Shown: piece after piece, positions 22,325-33,775 of the stretch
Position numbering within the stretch: position 1 is the stretch's first letter
Layout: each line of letters starts with the position of its first letter
NCBI GenBank assembly: GCA_039707655.1
Contig: CM077668.1
Location: 397,881,630-397,945,629 of the forward strand
DNA from: Elymus sibiricus
Taxonomy: Eukaryota > Streptophyta > Magnoliopsida > Poales > Poaceae
Reading direction: 5' to 3'
DNA: 64,000 bases
Position numbers and translations under genes: made by a program
The notes under the pieces: generated by a model
Databases searched by the model: none
The model's input: the letters and a program-made list of their open reading frames with translations, nothing else
What the model was told of the DNA's origin: nothing

Positions 22325-24674
22325 TCAGTCATACTTGCTGGCGATCCTGAGCAGAACATCACAGAGTTCCCTGGGCTTGGAGCACATAGCCATGTGATCA
22401 GCTCCGGCAAGCTCCTCGGCTTCTGTGCCGGGGCTCAGGTCGACCATCCAGCGCTGCATCTCCTCCGATGTGGAAGCGTCGTCCGCGAGCACCACGTACA
22501 CCTTCTTCACCGACCCGTAGTTGGCGTCGGTGAGCAGAGCCTCGTCCCTCATCATCGGGTCATCCACGAACTGGCAGCCCGGCCTCACCAGCAACGTAGC
22601 CAGCGTCAGGTCCTGCGTGCCATGTTGTGAGTATGATAGAAGAGTGAATTACAGTTTTTACCCCCTATTTGATATATTTTTACACTAATTACCCCCATTT
22701 AGCGGGATTTCATCCGTTTTACCCCATTTAGCATAAGTGTTGCCACAATTTACCCTATTTAAAATTTTGTGAGCGTGGGTCCCAATTGCAAGGTCCATCA
22801 AACATGCCAAATCGGCGGGCTTTTTCCTGATGATTTTTCTGCATGCCGAACCGCATCACCCTAGCTTCTCCCAACCACCCAGGCTCGATATGATCGCACC
22901 AAAGCAGCTCGGGAAACATATACTAACTCTCTACCGATCAACATTTGCTACCCGAAACTGATATGCACACGACAAATAGTTTGCACGAACGTTGCACGAT
23001 GGCCCTATCTAGTGGCCAGTGTTTGTGCCTTGCCATGCATGGACGGCTTGATTGTTTTGTCGTCCATAATTTGTGTCCATAGTATCATCTGCATAGCATT
23101 GCTCTTTGCTACCATGGGAAAGGAAACTTCTAAAACATCATTTAACTAGTTCGTGCTTGACTTGGTATTCAGATATGTACGTGTATCAGAGTTAGTGAAG
23201 TAGTATATTTACACGTCGTATATGATAATACTGAAGAAAAACATACATGATTTCATATTATATCAGTAACAATTTCTCCTATAATTTATTCAATGGAATG
23301 GAAACATGACACGCTGATCAAGTACAGTCATCTCATCACAATACTTCATCGAACCGGAAACGAGTAGCCTAAACCTATCTAATATGGATCCCAAACTAAG
23401 AGAAAATCTAGCCACAAAAAGCCTAACCACCAGGGGTGAGAAACAGAGGATGCGGCCATGCATGGGAGGGGAGAAGATTGTCGTAATGGCTGCCGCTCCC
23501 TCCGCCGATCACCAGCGGCCACGCCTTCAAGTCTTGCTTGCCACTCGTCGCCTACGTCGTCCTACCCCCTCCTAACGAAGGAGGCAGTAGTTTGGGCCAA
23601 ACTAGGGCAGGATCATGCGTGTGATTGAAATGCGAGCGATGCGTGCCGTGAATAATGGAGGCCAGTGTGGTGCGACCCGACCTGGGTGACTTGGTCATCG
23701 GGCGTTGGCGAGCTGCTCTCGTGCGATCATATCTAGCCTGACCAGTCAAGAGAAGCTAGGCGATGCGGTTCAGTGTATAGAAAAAACATCAGGAAAAAAC
23801 CCGTTGATGTGGCATGCCAACTGGACCTTACAATTGGGAGCCGTCGGTCAGAATGCTCACAAAATTTTAAATAGGGTAAACTGTGGCTACACTTTTGCTA
23901 AATGGGGTAAAACGGATGAAATCTTGCTAAATGGAGTAATTAGTGTCAAAAATGTCTAAGATAAGGGGTAAAAACTGGAATTCACTAGAAAGGTTGTTGG
24001 TTGGTTCACATCAAAAGCAGATATTTTCTTTGTTATTATGTTGGTATACCTCGACTGAGCTTCGATCGTACAGTTTCGCTGCCAACAATTTGGGGCCAAG
24101 CGCGACTGCAGGCCGAGGGCCTTGATCTGTGTTCAGAACCATGCTCTTGCTATCCATGAAAAAATCGGATGTAGTTCTTCTGGAGAACTAGCAAACAGTC
24201 ACGAGAAATTAGCCTTGATTGTTCAGCCCAATAGGTGTCTAATCGATGGCCTTGATTTTTGAAGGATTAGCTAGTGCTAGCGTGTTGGGTGGATTTGCTT
24301 ACCTCCTCGATGGTGACGCCCATGTGCCTGCCGGCGCACGCCATGCACGCGGCGAGGAACACGGCCGCGGCGACCTTGCGCGGGAACCTCTCCATGGCGA
24401 GCGCGAGGTTGAGCCCGCCGAGGCTGTGCCCAACCAGGACCAGCCTCTCGCCAGCCGGTGCCGCGGCCACGGCGTCGAGCAGCGGCCGCGAGTAGTCCTC
24501 GAAGGACGCCACCTCGTCCATGCGCGCCGGGTGCGCCCCGGACGCGGCCATGTCGAGCGCGGTGACGCGGTGCCCGGCGGCGCGGAGCATCGGCACCAGC
24601 TTGTACCAGCACCACGCGCCGTGGCAGAGGCCGTGGACGAGGATGAAGTGCTTGCCGCCGCCGCTCCCCTCCAT
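22325..24674 (-). CDS. Methylesterase (MES / PIR7-like alpha/beta hydrolase)
   Basis: A complete three-exon gene on the minus strand: exon 1 24674-24303 (124 codons), exon 2 24187-24050 (46 codons), exon 3 22612-22325 (95 codons and TGA), all phase 0, total 265 aa, the usual family length. Intron 1 (115 bp) has donor GTAAGC and acceptor CTAG; intron 2 has GTATAC and CGCAG and is enlarged by a MITE. The N-terminus has the family [15 protein letters not shown], then GHSLGG with nucleophile Ser84; predicted charge-relay residues are Asp215 (in VVLADDAST) and His243 (GADHMAM). The family hydrolyses small carboxyl methyl esters such as methyl salicylate, jasmonate or IAA; some members are hydroxynitrile lyases or have lost activity. 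Substrate cannot be told from sequence. It is probably cytosolic, with no signal peptide. No frame lesion is seen, but its upstream region is disrupted by a 38-kb nest. Confidence 0.88.
22644..23985. mobile_element. Long-TIR (Mutator-like) non-autonomous element in intron 2 of the methylesterase gene
   Basis: The ends GTGAATTACAGTTTTTACCC and, inverted, GTGAATTCCAGTTTTTACCC open terminal inverted repeats of about 275 bp (22644 to about 22920 and about 23700 to 23985), interrupted by small indels. Flanks TAGAAGA and TAGAAAG suggest an imperfect duplication. No transposase is seen. It lies in an intron with both splice sites intact. Long TIRs favour a Mutator-like MITE, but the TSD does not settle the superfamily. 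Confidence 0.8.
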
Positions 24675-24888
24675 CGGATTTCACCTCAGCTCCTGCTTGC
24701 AGCTTGCAGATTTCTTTGGCGAGGGAATCTTCTCACCACTACGTACCAATCATGCTTTCATGTTCCTGTAGCCAACCTGAGTGAATTATCACTTTTCCAG
24801 GTGAGGAGTCGACATCAGTCGCAGCTCTTATTCCCATTCATGTCCACCTTACAATTTTGTCCATATCCATTTAAAAATTAAAATTTTC
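24675..24888 (-). promoter_or_regulatory. Remaining proximal upstream region of the methylesterase gene
   Basis: About 215 bp between the ATG and the TSD of the nested retroposon. It must hold the 5' UTR and whatever core promoter is left; AT-rich TTTAAA-like words near 24868-24880 are weak TATA candidates. The ancestral distal promoter is now at 63132 and beyond. Confidence 0.5.
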
Positions 24889-24922
24889 AGATTGACACAT
24901 TTTTATTTATTTTTTTGAAACG

Positions 24923-24995
24923 GAGGCAAAAAGATTTGCCTCGTCTATTAATTAAGCAGAAGAGAGTTGCCCGGTTAATTAACGGGAAACCGGGC
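24923..24995 (-). other. Two perfect hairpins near the retroposon poly(A) tail
   Basis: GAGGCAAA..TTTGCCTC (24923-24942, 4-nt loop) and GCCCGGTT..AACCGGGC (24969-24995, 11-nt loop) each have 8-bp perfect stems. In LINEs, 3' UTR stem-loops can be the reverse-transcriptase recognition site; that role here is inference. Confidence 0.6.
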
Positions 24996-26373
24996 TAAAA
25001 CCGTCACAACCGCTGAGTGGCACACATAGATACCCCACACACGCCGCTCTAAAGAGGGCCTCGTCGAGACAGCACGCAGGCGTCATCATCATCACTCCAC
25101 CCCTAGAAGGCGTCTTCACCATCCCTAAACTTTGAGCAAACGACTCCGACTTCGCCGTAGGCGATCGCCGACCCAACCCACTATGAAGAGGCCGTGTGGA
25201 GTTGGATGAAGATCCGTGCCAGAACTCAGCCACCTGTGACCAGACAACGCAGCTCCGACTCTGACGGAGAACTACGAAGGACAAAACCAGGCACGGCTGG
25301 CACCACGAAAGATCTCCGAACGGCCCATATGCAGCCAGTCATCGTACGTCGCAGGGCCCCGCCGCCGCAGCTTCGACTTCACAGCAACAACCAAACTGAG
25401 GCAATCCTGCGGACACGCCGGAGAAGAGCCGACTACCGCAATCATTGCCGCGTTGCCGACATCGCTCCCACCATCATCGTTGCCACAGAAGCCTGGACGC
25501 CCCAACCGCCGCCATTCACCGGTCCCTCTCGCCAATGCCGGGCTCAAAAGACGAAGCCCCCAAGAGGGAAAACGACACCAAGGTGCCGCCAACGTCTGAT
25601 TACACAAGATCAAGGGTTTCCCCAAGAGGCCGTGATGGCCAGATCCGTGCGAGAGGGGTGCGGCAGCAAAGTAGCGATGCCTCCAGGAAGGTCGACGACG
25701 GCAGCAACCGCCGCCATCGCTAGTCACAGCACCAGGCCGAGACTGGGTTTTCACCCAGGGTCCCCGCACGCCCTCAGCCGCACATCAAACCACCGGCACC
25801 GACAAGCCCACCAACCATCACCAACATCGAACCTGCCCTTGGACGGAGAAGCACGAAGAACCGCCTCAGCCAGCCGCACCACGCGGAGGCCAACGGCAGA
25901 CAAACTCCGGCAGCAGGCACCAGAACCATCAGCGGCCGACCGGACGCATGACCGCTGGACGCAGCGCAAGCCACCATTCCATGCCGAGCACCATGCCGGG
26001 AAGGAACAGATGAGCACTGCCCGAGGCCAGGAACCACTGCGGTTCCGAGCCACAGCCAAACATCAGGGGCACCGGCGAGCACCACGCACGCCGAGCACCC
26101 GCCAGGGACCAGATCTGCCGCGCCCGTTGCATGTCGCCTCGGACCCCTTGCTGGCTGCACGCCTCGTCGGAGACCCTTGTAGCACCTCACGCCCGAGCTG
26201 CTCCATCCACGCCCGAGCCCCTAGCCCACCACGCTCGAGATCCCCGCTCGCCCCTTGCACGCAAGCGCCGTCGCCGCGGCCTCCCTGCACGCCCGCGCCC
26301 CCGCAGTGGCCTCCCTGCGCGTCCCGCCCAGCAGCCCGAAGCAGAGCAGGGACCAGATCGGCCGAAGCACGGG

Positions 26374-26864
26374 TGACGGTGTCCCGGACTAGGGGGTACT
26401 CACCACGTCGTCTCCCGACCAGGTGGATCGGGCCGAGGACCCCCATGGCGGTTCACTCATGGGCCACTTCAGGCAGCCCATGACGCATACAAGGAAGATT
26501 CCACAAAACTTGGTGATCAAGACAAGGACTCCTCTCCACCGACGTAGCCGACTAGGACTCTTGTTATCCTAGGCCTCCGATACATTATATAAGCCGAGGC
26601 CAGGCTAGTCGATAGAACAGGACATAGACCTCAACGCAATCTCATTCACCTAGCCATAGGACTATATCATACGATCTCGAGGTAGGTCAACTCTGTACTT
26701 GATACTTTCTCCATTAATATAAACAAGAGGAGGACGTAGGATTTTACCTCCATCAAGAGGGCCCGAACATGGGTAAACATCGTCTCCTTGTTTCTGTTAC
26801 CATCTGTCCGAGATCCACAGCTCGGGACCCCCTACCCCGAGGTCTGCCGGATTTTACACTGACA
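26374..26864 (+). repeat. 5' LTR of the short LTR element
   Basis: TGACGGTGTCCCGGAC to GGATTTTACACTGACA. TGGTGCTTTCATTGAGAGC follows directly and is the presumed primer-binding region; the tRNA is not identified. Confidence 0.88.
26586..26592 (+). promoter_or_regulatory. TATA box of the short LTR element
   Basis: TATATAA in ACATTATATAAGCCGAGG, conserved at 52830-52836 in the 3' LTR. Confidence 0.65.
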
Positions 26865-27527
26865 CTGGTGCTTTCATTGAGAGCTCCGCTGTGAGATCAA
26901 CAGAAGGATCGAAGGCTCGTCTGCAGATTGACATCAGTTTTTTCTGGACAGCGGATTCGTGTTCGCCGTCCCCGCCTCCTCGAGCGTCACTTTGACGATT
27001 GCTTCGGTGGAATTGTGCGGAATTTATTCTAGAACAACCCTGTAAAATTTCATCGCATTCCGATGGAGGAATCTCCGGGAAACTCCGATCTACCGAAGCC
27101 CCGTCAAATCTGGATGAGTTTAGGGCGAGGAGTCCAGCGTCCAGCTCGGACATCGTTTGGAAGATCCCACCGTTCATCGGCTGCGGAATTCCCATATCGA
27201 TCATCGCTCAAAATTTCAGCTAGATCCGACCGTTCAAACTCCGGGAAACATCCGATGAGTGTATCAATTTTTGGATCTGTTTTCTGCGCGAAAACGAATC
27301 CGACCTGAGTTCATCTTTCTTCATGAACGGGGTATTGGACATCCTTTTTGGAGGAATTTTTCTTAGAGTATTTTGTGTTGTTCTCAAACACGTGCCCACA
27401 AATTTTAAATCCTTTTCCGAGGTAATCTTCACCGTCGCGTTGGTGTCAAACTAGACCAACAACGCTGCTCCACGGCTACCGACCTGCGCTAAGACAGGTC
27501 GTCGCTTCATCGAGCCGAGGTCAACCT
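26865..27527 (+). other. 5' interior of the short LTR element, non-coding
   Basis: Leader-like sequence with no convincing ORF. It ends at the chromovirus insertion point, where ACCT is repeated at 50542-50545. The last 117 bp recur at 32007-32123. Confidence 0.7.
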
Positions 27528-28441
27528 TGTGACGCCCCCGGCTTAATCGTGCACTAATCATACACGCAAATGCACACGATTAAGCCTAAGGACTCACTTG
27601 AAGATATCACAACAGAACTCTAAACATAAATAAAAGTCATACAAGCTTTATATTACAAGCCAGGGGCCTCGAGGGCTCGAATACATAAGCTCGATGTCAT
27701 ACAAGCATCAGCGTAAGTATCAGGTATCTGAGTACAGACACAAAGTTAAACAGATATACCTTAATAGGCGGGGCAAAATAAAACACCGATCGAAAGGCGC
27801 AGGCCTCCTGCCTGGGTGCCTCCTAACTACTCCTGGTCGTCGGAGGGCTCCTCGTAGTAGTAGTGTCCGCCAGGGGGGTAGTAGTAGTCGTAGTCGACGG
27901 CTGGGGCAGCCGGCTCCTGGGCTCCGTCATCTGGTCGCATCATTCGGGTATGGGGAAAAAGGGAAGCAAAGCAACCGTGAGTACTCATCCAAAGTACTCA
28001 GCAAGACTCACATCAGAACTAATCTACTTATGCAACATTATCAAAGGAAGGCGGTATATGTGGACTGATCTGCAGCAAAGCCAGAATAGAGAATAAGGCC
28101 TAGCCTATCGAAGACTAGCATCTTCAACGGTCTTGCAGCATTTGAAGAGTGTAGATTAGTACATAAAAAAATAGTAGTGTTGGATCTCCATCAACATGTC
28201 CTCAAGTGTGCCCACATGTATTTTTTTAAGATTGAGAGAGGATAGGTCAATTAAATAGAGTGGAACTTTAAGAGGTGAGAATTTGAGCATACACAAGTCA
28301 AAAAAAATATATTCCTCTGATTAAGTAATGAAGTTCTTTTGCAACAAAATACTACACGAGCAAATGTTGTAAAAAGCGAGCCAACAAATAAATCGAAAGG
28401 CTTCAAATATGCAAAAGTGGAAGAAAAGCTATCATCTACAA

Positions 28442-29050
28442 CTACTTCAACGCAGGGAACTCGTTGATGTCGTATAGGCTCGGTGGCGGCGGAGGAGCCT
28501 GCTCGGGACACGGCGGCGCCTCGACACCTTGTGCAGGGGCGGCCTCGCTCACCGACATGCTGGGTTGCTGCCTCTTTGACGCTCCGTTGCTGCAAAATCT
28601 ACCCGACATGCCAGGTTGCTGCTTCCTCGATGCTCCGTTGTTGCAATAATATCCACCTCGCTTTGCTCCGTGCTGCACCTTGTTGCCACCAGCCGAAGCA
28701 ACTGCACTTTTAGCATCACCGGAGGCTCCATTGTTCGCCTCCGCCTTGGCCCTGGCCCTCGCAATTCTCTCGAGCTGTTGCTTCCTGACTATGTAATCGC
28801 GTGCAGAAGGGTAGGCGTTGCCGAACAGATCCTTGGTAAGATTGGCAGCCGGCGCTGCCTTCTTGTGCCTGCTGGCCGCTGCCGCCTCTTCTCTGGCATT
28901 GGAGTTGTTGAAGCCGACTGACGAGATCGAGTGATGCCCTGCTCGTTGCTTACACGCTTCTAGTTCTGGTGGTGTGCGATATGATTCGTGGACTTGGATT
29001 GGAAGCTGCAAAGCAGGCGTGTGTATGTATATGTGGAAAAGCATTGGCAT
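28442..29050 (-). pseudogene. Small unknown grass protein gene, copy 2, with rebuilt N-terminus
   Basis: Open for 202 codons. It keeps the C-terminal 145 or so codons of the copy at 16632-17186 without the TAG. A deletion of about 96 bp removed the original start codon and fused former 5' flank in frame, so the first 45 or so residues are novel. The two copies differ also by a 6-bp indel in the alanine-rich helix. Function unknown. Confidence 0.5.
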
Positions 29051-29169
29051 GCTCGTACAGTCAGAGGCGGAGTCGTCACCCGAGTATGGGGGCTGCTAGT
29101 CGCTGCTTCGCTGCGGAAGCAGCGCCGCCCGGCTTCGCAAACAGGGCCGCACCCCCTCGTCGGCGGAGC

Positions 29170-31998
29170 TGGGCGCACGGCAGCGCGGCGATGGGCCATT
29201 GCAGCGCCAACACCGGCGTGGCGCTGCTCCAATGCAGCGTCGGCGGCCCGTCGCAGCTCCGGCCATGCGCCATTGCAGCGCCAACACTAGCACGCGGTGC
29301 TCCAATGCAGCGCCGGCGGCCCGTCGCAGCTCCGCCATGCTTCATTGCAGCCGCGACACCGCCACGCGGTGCTCCAACGCAACCCCAGCGGCCACTGGCT
29401 AAGCTCCATTGCAACACTGGACGGCCTCGACGGAGCTTCGATGCAGCGTTGGCGGCGATGGGTGCTACGATGCAGCGCGATGGCCATGGCAGAAGCTCCC
29501 CGACGGAGTGCGCGACAACGACGGCGAGAGCTGCGATGCAGCGCGGGATGCTGCGATGCAACTCTGGTGGCCCGCGTTGGCGGCGATGGGTGCTACGATG
29601 CAGCACGACGGCCATGGCGGAAGCTCTCCGACGGAGTGCGCGGCGAGCCGGCGACGACGGCAAAAGCTGCGATGTAGCGTGGGATGCTGCCATGCAACGC
29701 TGGCGGCCCACGGCGTTGCCGACGGCAGGTGTGCGACCCAGCACGGCGGCCATGGCGTTAGCTGCGAGGCGGCCATGGCGAAAGATGCGCAACGCAGTCG
29801 GCAGGAAAGAAAAATGTGCGGAGATGTGCCTTCCGTGTGGATAAGACGGAGAAGGGGAGCAGTGCGTGGGGCCAGCCAGGGACGCGTGTCGATCGCTGGA
29901 GGAGGCTTGTGTCTCGCTGTTTTCAGCCAGTTTAATACAAACCTTTTCCCCCGAGTATAGATCCTTTCCGGGAAAACCTTCTAAATCAGCCAGATGATTT
30001 CTTATCTTCGTCAGCCGCGTCCCGTGCCGTCTGATTGACGCAATCATGTGGCGCGCTGTGCCTTTGTTTCCCGACGCGAAGGTAGCCACCTTTCCTAAGT
30101 TCGTGACCTGTAGTAGCGATCCCGTGACTCATCTTTTTTTTTTTGAAGTTTTGTTTTTTTGTTGACAATCCTTCTTACACGCATACAGCACAGGCTGCAT
30201 TTTTGCTATGTAGCTATGTTGCGATGGCACAAATAATTTTAAAGGAAAAGCACATAGCAACCGCTAGAACACCATTATTTGAGCCTGATCGTGGGAGTTG
30301 GTTTGATCTGGTACTATCAAGCTCATGGAGTCAAGGTTGCTTTGGATATAGCGCCCTTGACGCCGCTGTAGCTGCCGCCGCCTTTCACGCATGCCGTCGC
30401 AGCATCACGAAGCAGCCGGGTCGCCATCGCTGCGTCCGTCGAAGCACACCATCGCACCATCACCGAAGCAACCATGCCCATCCTCACACACTGCCCCGTC
30501 CGTCAAACACGCCGCTGCAGCAACGTCGAAGCAGCCGCGCATCCGTCGTAGGATCACTGCAGTTGTCGAAGCTCGATGTTGCAGCATCACCATGTCTGTT
30601 TGAAGCACGCCGACGCAACATCGCCATGGCCGTCGAAGCATCTCGTCGCAACATCGTCATGGCCATCGAAGCATGCCATTGCAGCATCGTCATGGACGTC
30701 GAAGCAATGTCGTCGCAGCACCATCGCGGCCGTTGAAGCACGGCAGGGGCTTTCGAAGCATATCGTCGTGCCACCGCCGTAGCCGCTTCAGCTGCCTCGT
30801 GGCATCACGATGACTGTCGAAGCATGCCATCGCGGCATCGTCACAGCCATCAAAGCACACCATGGGTGTTCGAAGCATGTCGTTATGCCAACGCCGTAAC
30901 CGACGCAGCATCGTCGCAGCCATCGAAGCACACCATGGGTGTTCGAAGCATGTCGTTATGCCAACACCGTGGCCGTCGAAGCACGCCGACACAACATCTT
31001 CGCCGTCGTCCAAGCATGCCGCCCCAACATCCTCGAAGCAACCGGGATGCCGACGCAGCATAGCCGCGGCCATCGAAGCACACCACGGGTGGCCGTCGCA
31101 GCACGCCGATGCAGCATCGTCGTCGCGGTCGTCCAAGCATACCGCCCCAACATCCTCGAAGCAACCGGGATGCCGACACAGCATCGTCGCGGCCATCGAA
31201 GCACACCACAGGCGTTCAAAGCATGTCGCAGTGACGCTCGTAGTAGCCGGATCATCCTCAAAGTATCATCATCTTGGCTTACAGTTCGTCAGCCCTCATA
31301 TGCAGCGGTCACTCCGCTGCTGGTCTTTGAAGCAGCCCTTGTCGCTAGCGCGGGCGGCTATCATTTCACTTGCTAGTTTCAAAGTTGCACGCTATTGCAT
31401 GCCACTACATGCCGGAGACGCTAGTACGCGAGCACGAAACTATGAGAAATGCGAACACACGAGCAGTTGTGAAAGGTGAAAGCAAAAAACGAATTGTTTT
31501 TCCATCTAACGGTCATGATTATACCAAACGAGCGGCTGGGGAGGCGGCTTATCCCCGCGCGGGATCAGCCGGATGATCGGTAGCACTCGCCTCGTTGGCG
31601 GCCGCTAGGCGCCATCCGGATGCCATGCGGCGACAAAACATCCGCCTAGTCAGCCGTTGGATCCGTGCAATCGCAGCCATCCGTTCGAGCTCCCACGCCC
31701 ACGAGTCCATGACTCAGTCATCATCTTCTGCTAACTGTGTTTGTTCACAACAAACAGCGGCCGCCACATGCAGCTCTCACACGACACGACAGCATCCCCG
31801 GCGGCACCACATGGGAGCTCCGTCAGAGCGTCGCCGGAGTGTCGCCGCACGGTTTGCAGCATTGGCTTTTCAGCACGCCCCGGGTCTTTGCAGCATCGGC
31901 TTGAAGCACGGCGGCACCGTCGTTGCACCGCCTTGTAGCACGTCGCGGGGTCGTCGCAGCACCGCTCGCCGCACGACGTCGCAGCACCGCTCGCCGCA
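29170..31998. repeat. GC-rich low-complexity blocks, second copy
   Basis: Counterpart of 17470-20510 with the same minisatellite words and three deletions. Stop-poor frames on both strands are compositional. Confidence 0.7.
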
Positions 31999-33559
31999 CG
32001 ACGTCGCCTTTGCCGAGGTAATCTTCACCGTCGCGTTGGTGTCAAACTTGACCAACAACGCTGCTCGACGGCTGCCGACCTGCGCTAAGACAGGTCGTCG
32101 GTTCATCGAGCCGAGGTCAACCTTGTGACGCCCCCGGCTTAATCGTGCACTAATCATACACGCAAATGCACACGATCAAGCCTAAGGACTCACTTGAAGA
32201 TATCACAACAGAACTCTAAACATAAATAAAAGTCATACAAGCTTTATATTACACGCCAGGGGCCTCGAGGGCTCGAATACATAAGCTCGATGTCATACAA
32301 GCATCAGCGGAAGTATCAGGTATCTGAGTACAGACACAAAGTTAAACAGATATGCCTTAACAGGCGGGGCAAAATAAAACACCGATCGAAAGGCGCAGGC
32401 CTCCTGCCTGGGTGCCTCCTAACTACTCTTGGTCGTCGGAGGGCTCCTCGTAGTAGTAGTGTCCGCCAGGGGGGTAGTAGTAGTCGTAGTCGACGGCTGG
32501 GGCAGCCGGCTCTTGGGCTCCGTCATCTGGTCGCATCATTCGGGTATGGGGAAAAAGGGAAGCAAAGCAACCGTGAGTACTCATCCAAAGTACTCAGCAA
32601 GACTCACATCAGAACTAATCTACTTATGCAACATTATCAAAGGAAGGCGGTATATGTGGACTGATCTGCAGCAAAGCCAGAATAGAGAGAAAGGCCTAGC
32701 CTATCGAAGACTAGCATCTTCAACGGTCTTGCAGCATTAGAAGAGTGTAGATTAGTACATAAAAAATAGTAATGGCAACAAGTATCAACCTCGCCCAGAG
32801 ATCCTTCCTCGACTCCCTGCGAGAAAGCGATCCCCGAGCCAGAATATTTAACCCATTTCTAGTTGTAGAAGATCGGGATATTTTCTGAGCGTCCTGTTAC
32901 CGTGGACACGGCTATTCGAATAGATATACTTCCCTGCAGGGGTGCACCAACTTACCCAACACGCTCGATTAACTCTGGCCAGATACACTTGCTCGGTCCA
33001 TGCCCAGCCTCGGCTGATCGACACGTCGTAGCCCTACCTAGGCTCAACAGAGAGGCCAGCACGCCGGTCTACATCCTAAGCACTCAGGGGTCTTGGGCCC
33101 ATCGCCCTTTGCACTCCTGCGCGTTGCGTATGCGGCCGGTGAGCAGTCCTAGCCCCCTTAATACAAGCGCAGGCTTTACCAGACCAACCCGGCGCGCGCC
33201 GCTCAACTGCCGACGTCTGAAGAACTTCGGCTGATACTACGACGCCGAGTACCCATATTATTCCCACGTGCTGGTTAGCGCGATAAGGCCAGAGGCCTAC
33301 TCAGATTACATATCCTAACCCATTAGTGCATTTGGAGCACGCGGTAACGAGCAGAGACTCACGATCCTGTGACCCCGTCGCCCCGTCTCGTGGACTTACG
33401 GCAAGGGCTAAGAATGCCCGGCCGTGCCACGTATTCATCTCGCGGGTACCCTCATGGTCAACCCGACTCCACATCACTCACGGGTACCCCTCAGGGCCAA
33501 CCCGACTTTATCCAGTAACAGTAATAAAGTGCAAGTAACCGTGTGTCCATAACATCAAG

Positions 33560-33775
33560 TAGGAATCCGAGGAATCACCCTCGTTGGACTCCCACTAGAT
33601 GTAACCGACAAGGTAAACCTGGAGGAATCACCCTCGATGGTATTCACACTTGCGGAGTTGCACGACAGAAGCTTTACCGGAGGTGGTGAAAGAGGAATCA
33701 CCCTCGGTATCCCACAACCGACTAGCTGTACTACAGAGTCCACATCGGGAGTGAGATAGGAGGTATCTCCCTCGT
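33560..33775 (-). repeat. Four spaced hairpin motifs GAGGAATCACCCTC in the LTR
   Basis: CGAGGAATCACCCTCG-like units near 33568, 33631, 33690 and 33762, about 60-70 bp apart; the GAGG and CCTC arms can pair around AATCAC. The same four occur in the 5' LTR at 47858-48062 with point changes. Confidence 0.65.

Larger units (their letters stand above)
16360..28171. repeat. First copy of an 11.8-kb tandem duplication
   Basis: 16360-20515 recurs at 28172-32006, and 27411-28171 recurs at 32007-32767; the order is kept and the part between (20516-27410) is missing from the second copy. The simplest reading is duplication of 16360-28171 followed by a 6.9-kb deletion in the second copy. The junction at 28172 shares TAGTAGT between the CACTA terminus and the chromovirus LTR. 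By eye about a dozen substitutions separate the first 740 bp of the two copies. Confidence 0.85.
28172..32767. repeat. Second, internally deleted copy of the tandem duplication
   Basis: 28172-32006 matches 16360-20515 and 32007-32767 matches 27411-28171. Missing relative to copy 1: the 6.9 kb with the methylesterase gene and part of the nest, plus three small blocks of about 96, 127 and 103 bp. A 25-bp direct repeat (31956-31980 and 31981-32005) sits at the large deletion junction. Confidence 0.85.

Noticed and set aside
24277..24684. Alternative frame overlapping methylesterase exon 1
   Set aside because: It starts at GTG, is Arg-rich, and lies in the other phase of a GC-rich exon whose true frame has the esterase motifs.
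25194..26483. 429-codon plus-strand open frame
   Set aside because: Antisense to the poly(A) retroposon and running into the LTR at 26374; Pro/Arg/Thr-rich composition with no domain. Long frames are expected in stop-poor GC-rich DNA.
27694..28068. 124-codon frame in the chromovirus LTR, also at 32290 and 46579
   Set aside because: Three copies exist because the LTR exists three times. It is antisense to the element and has no domain.
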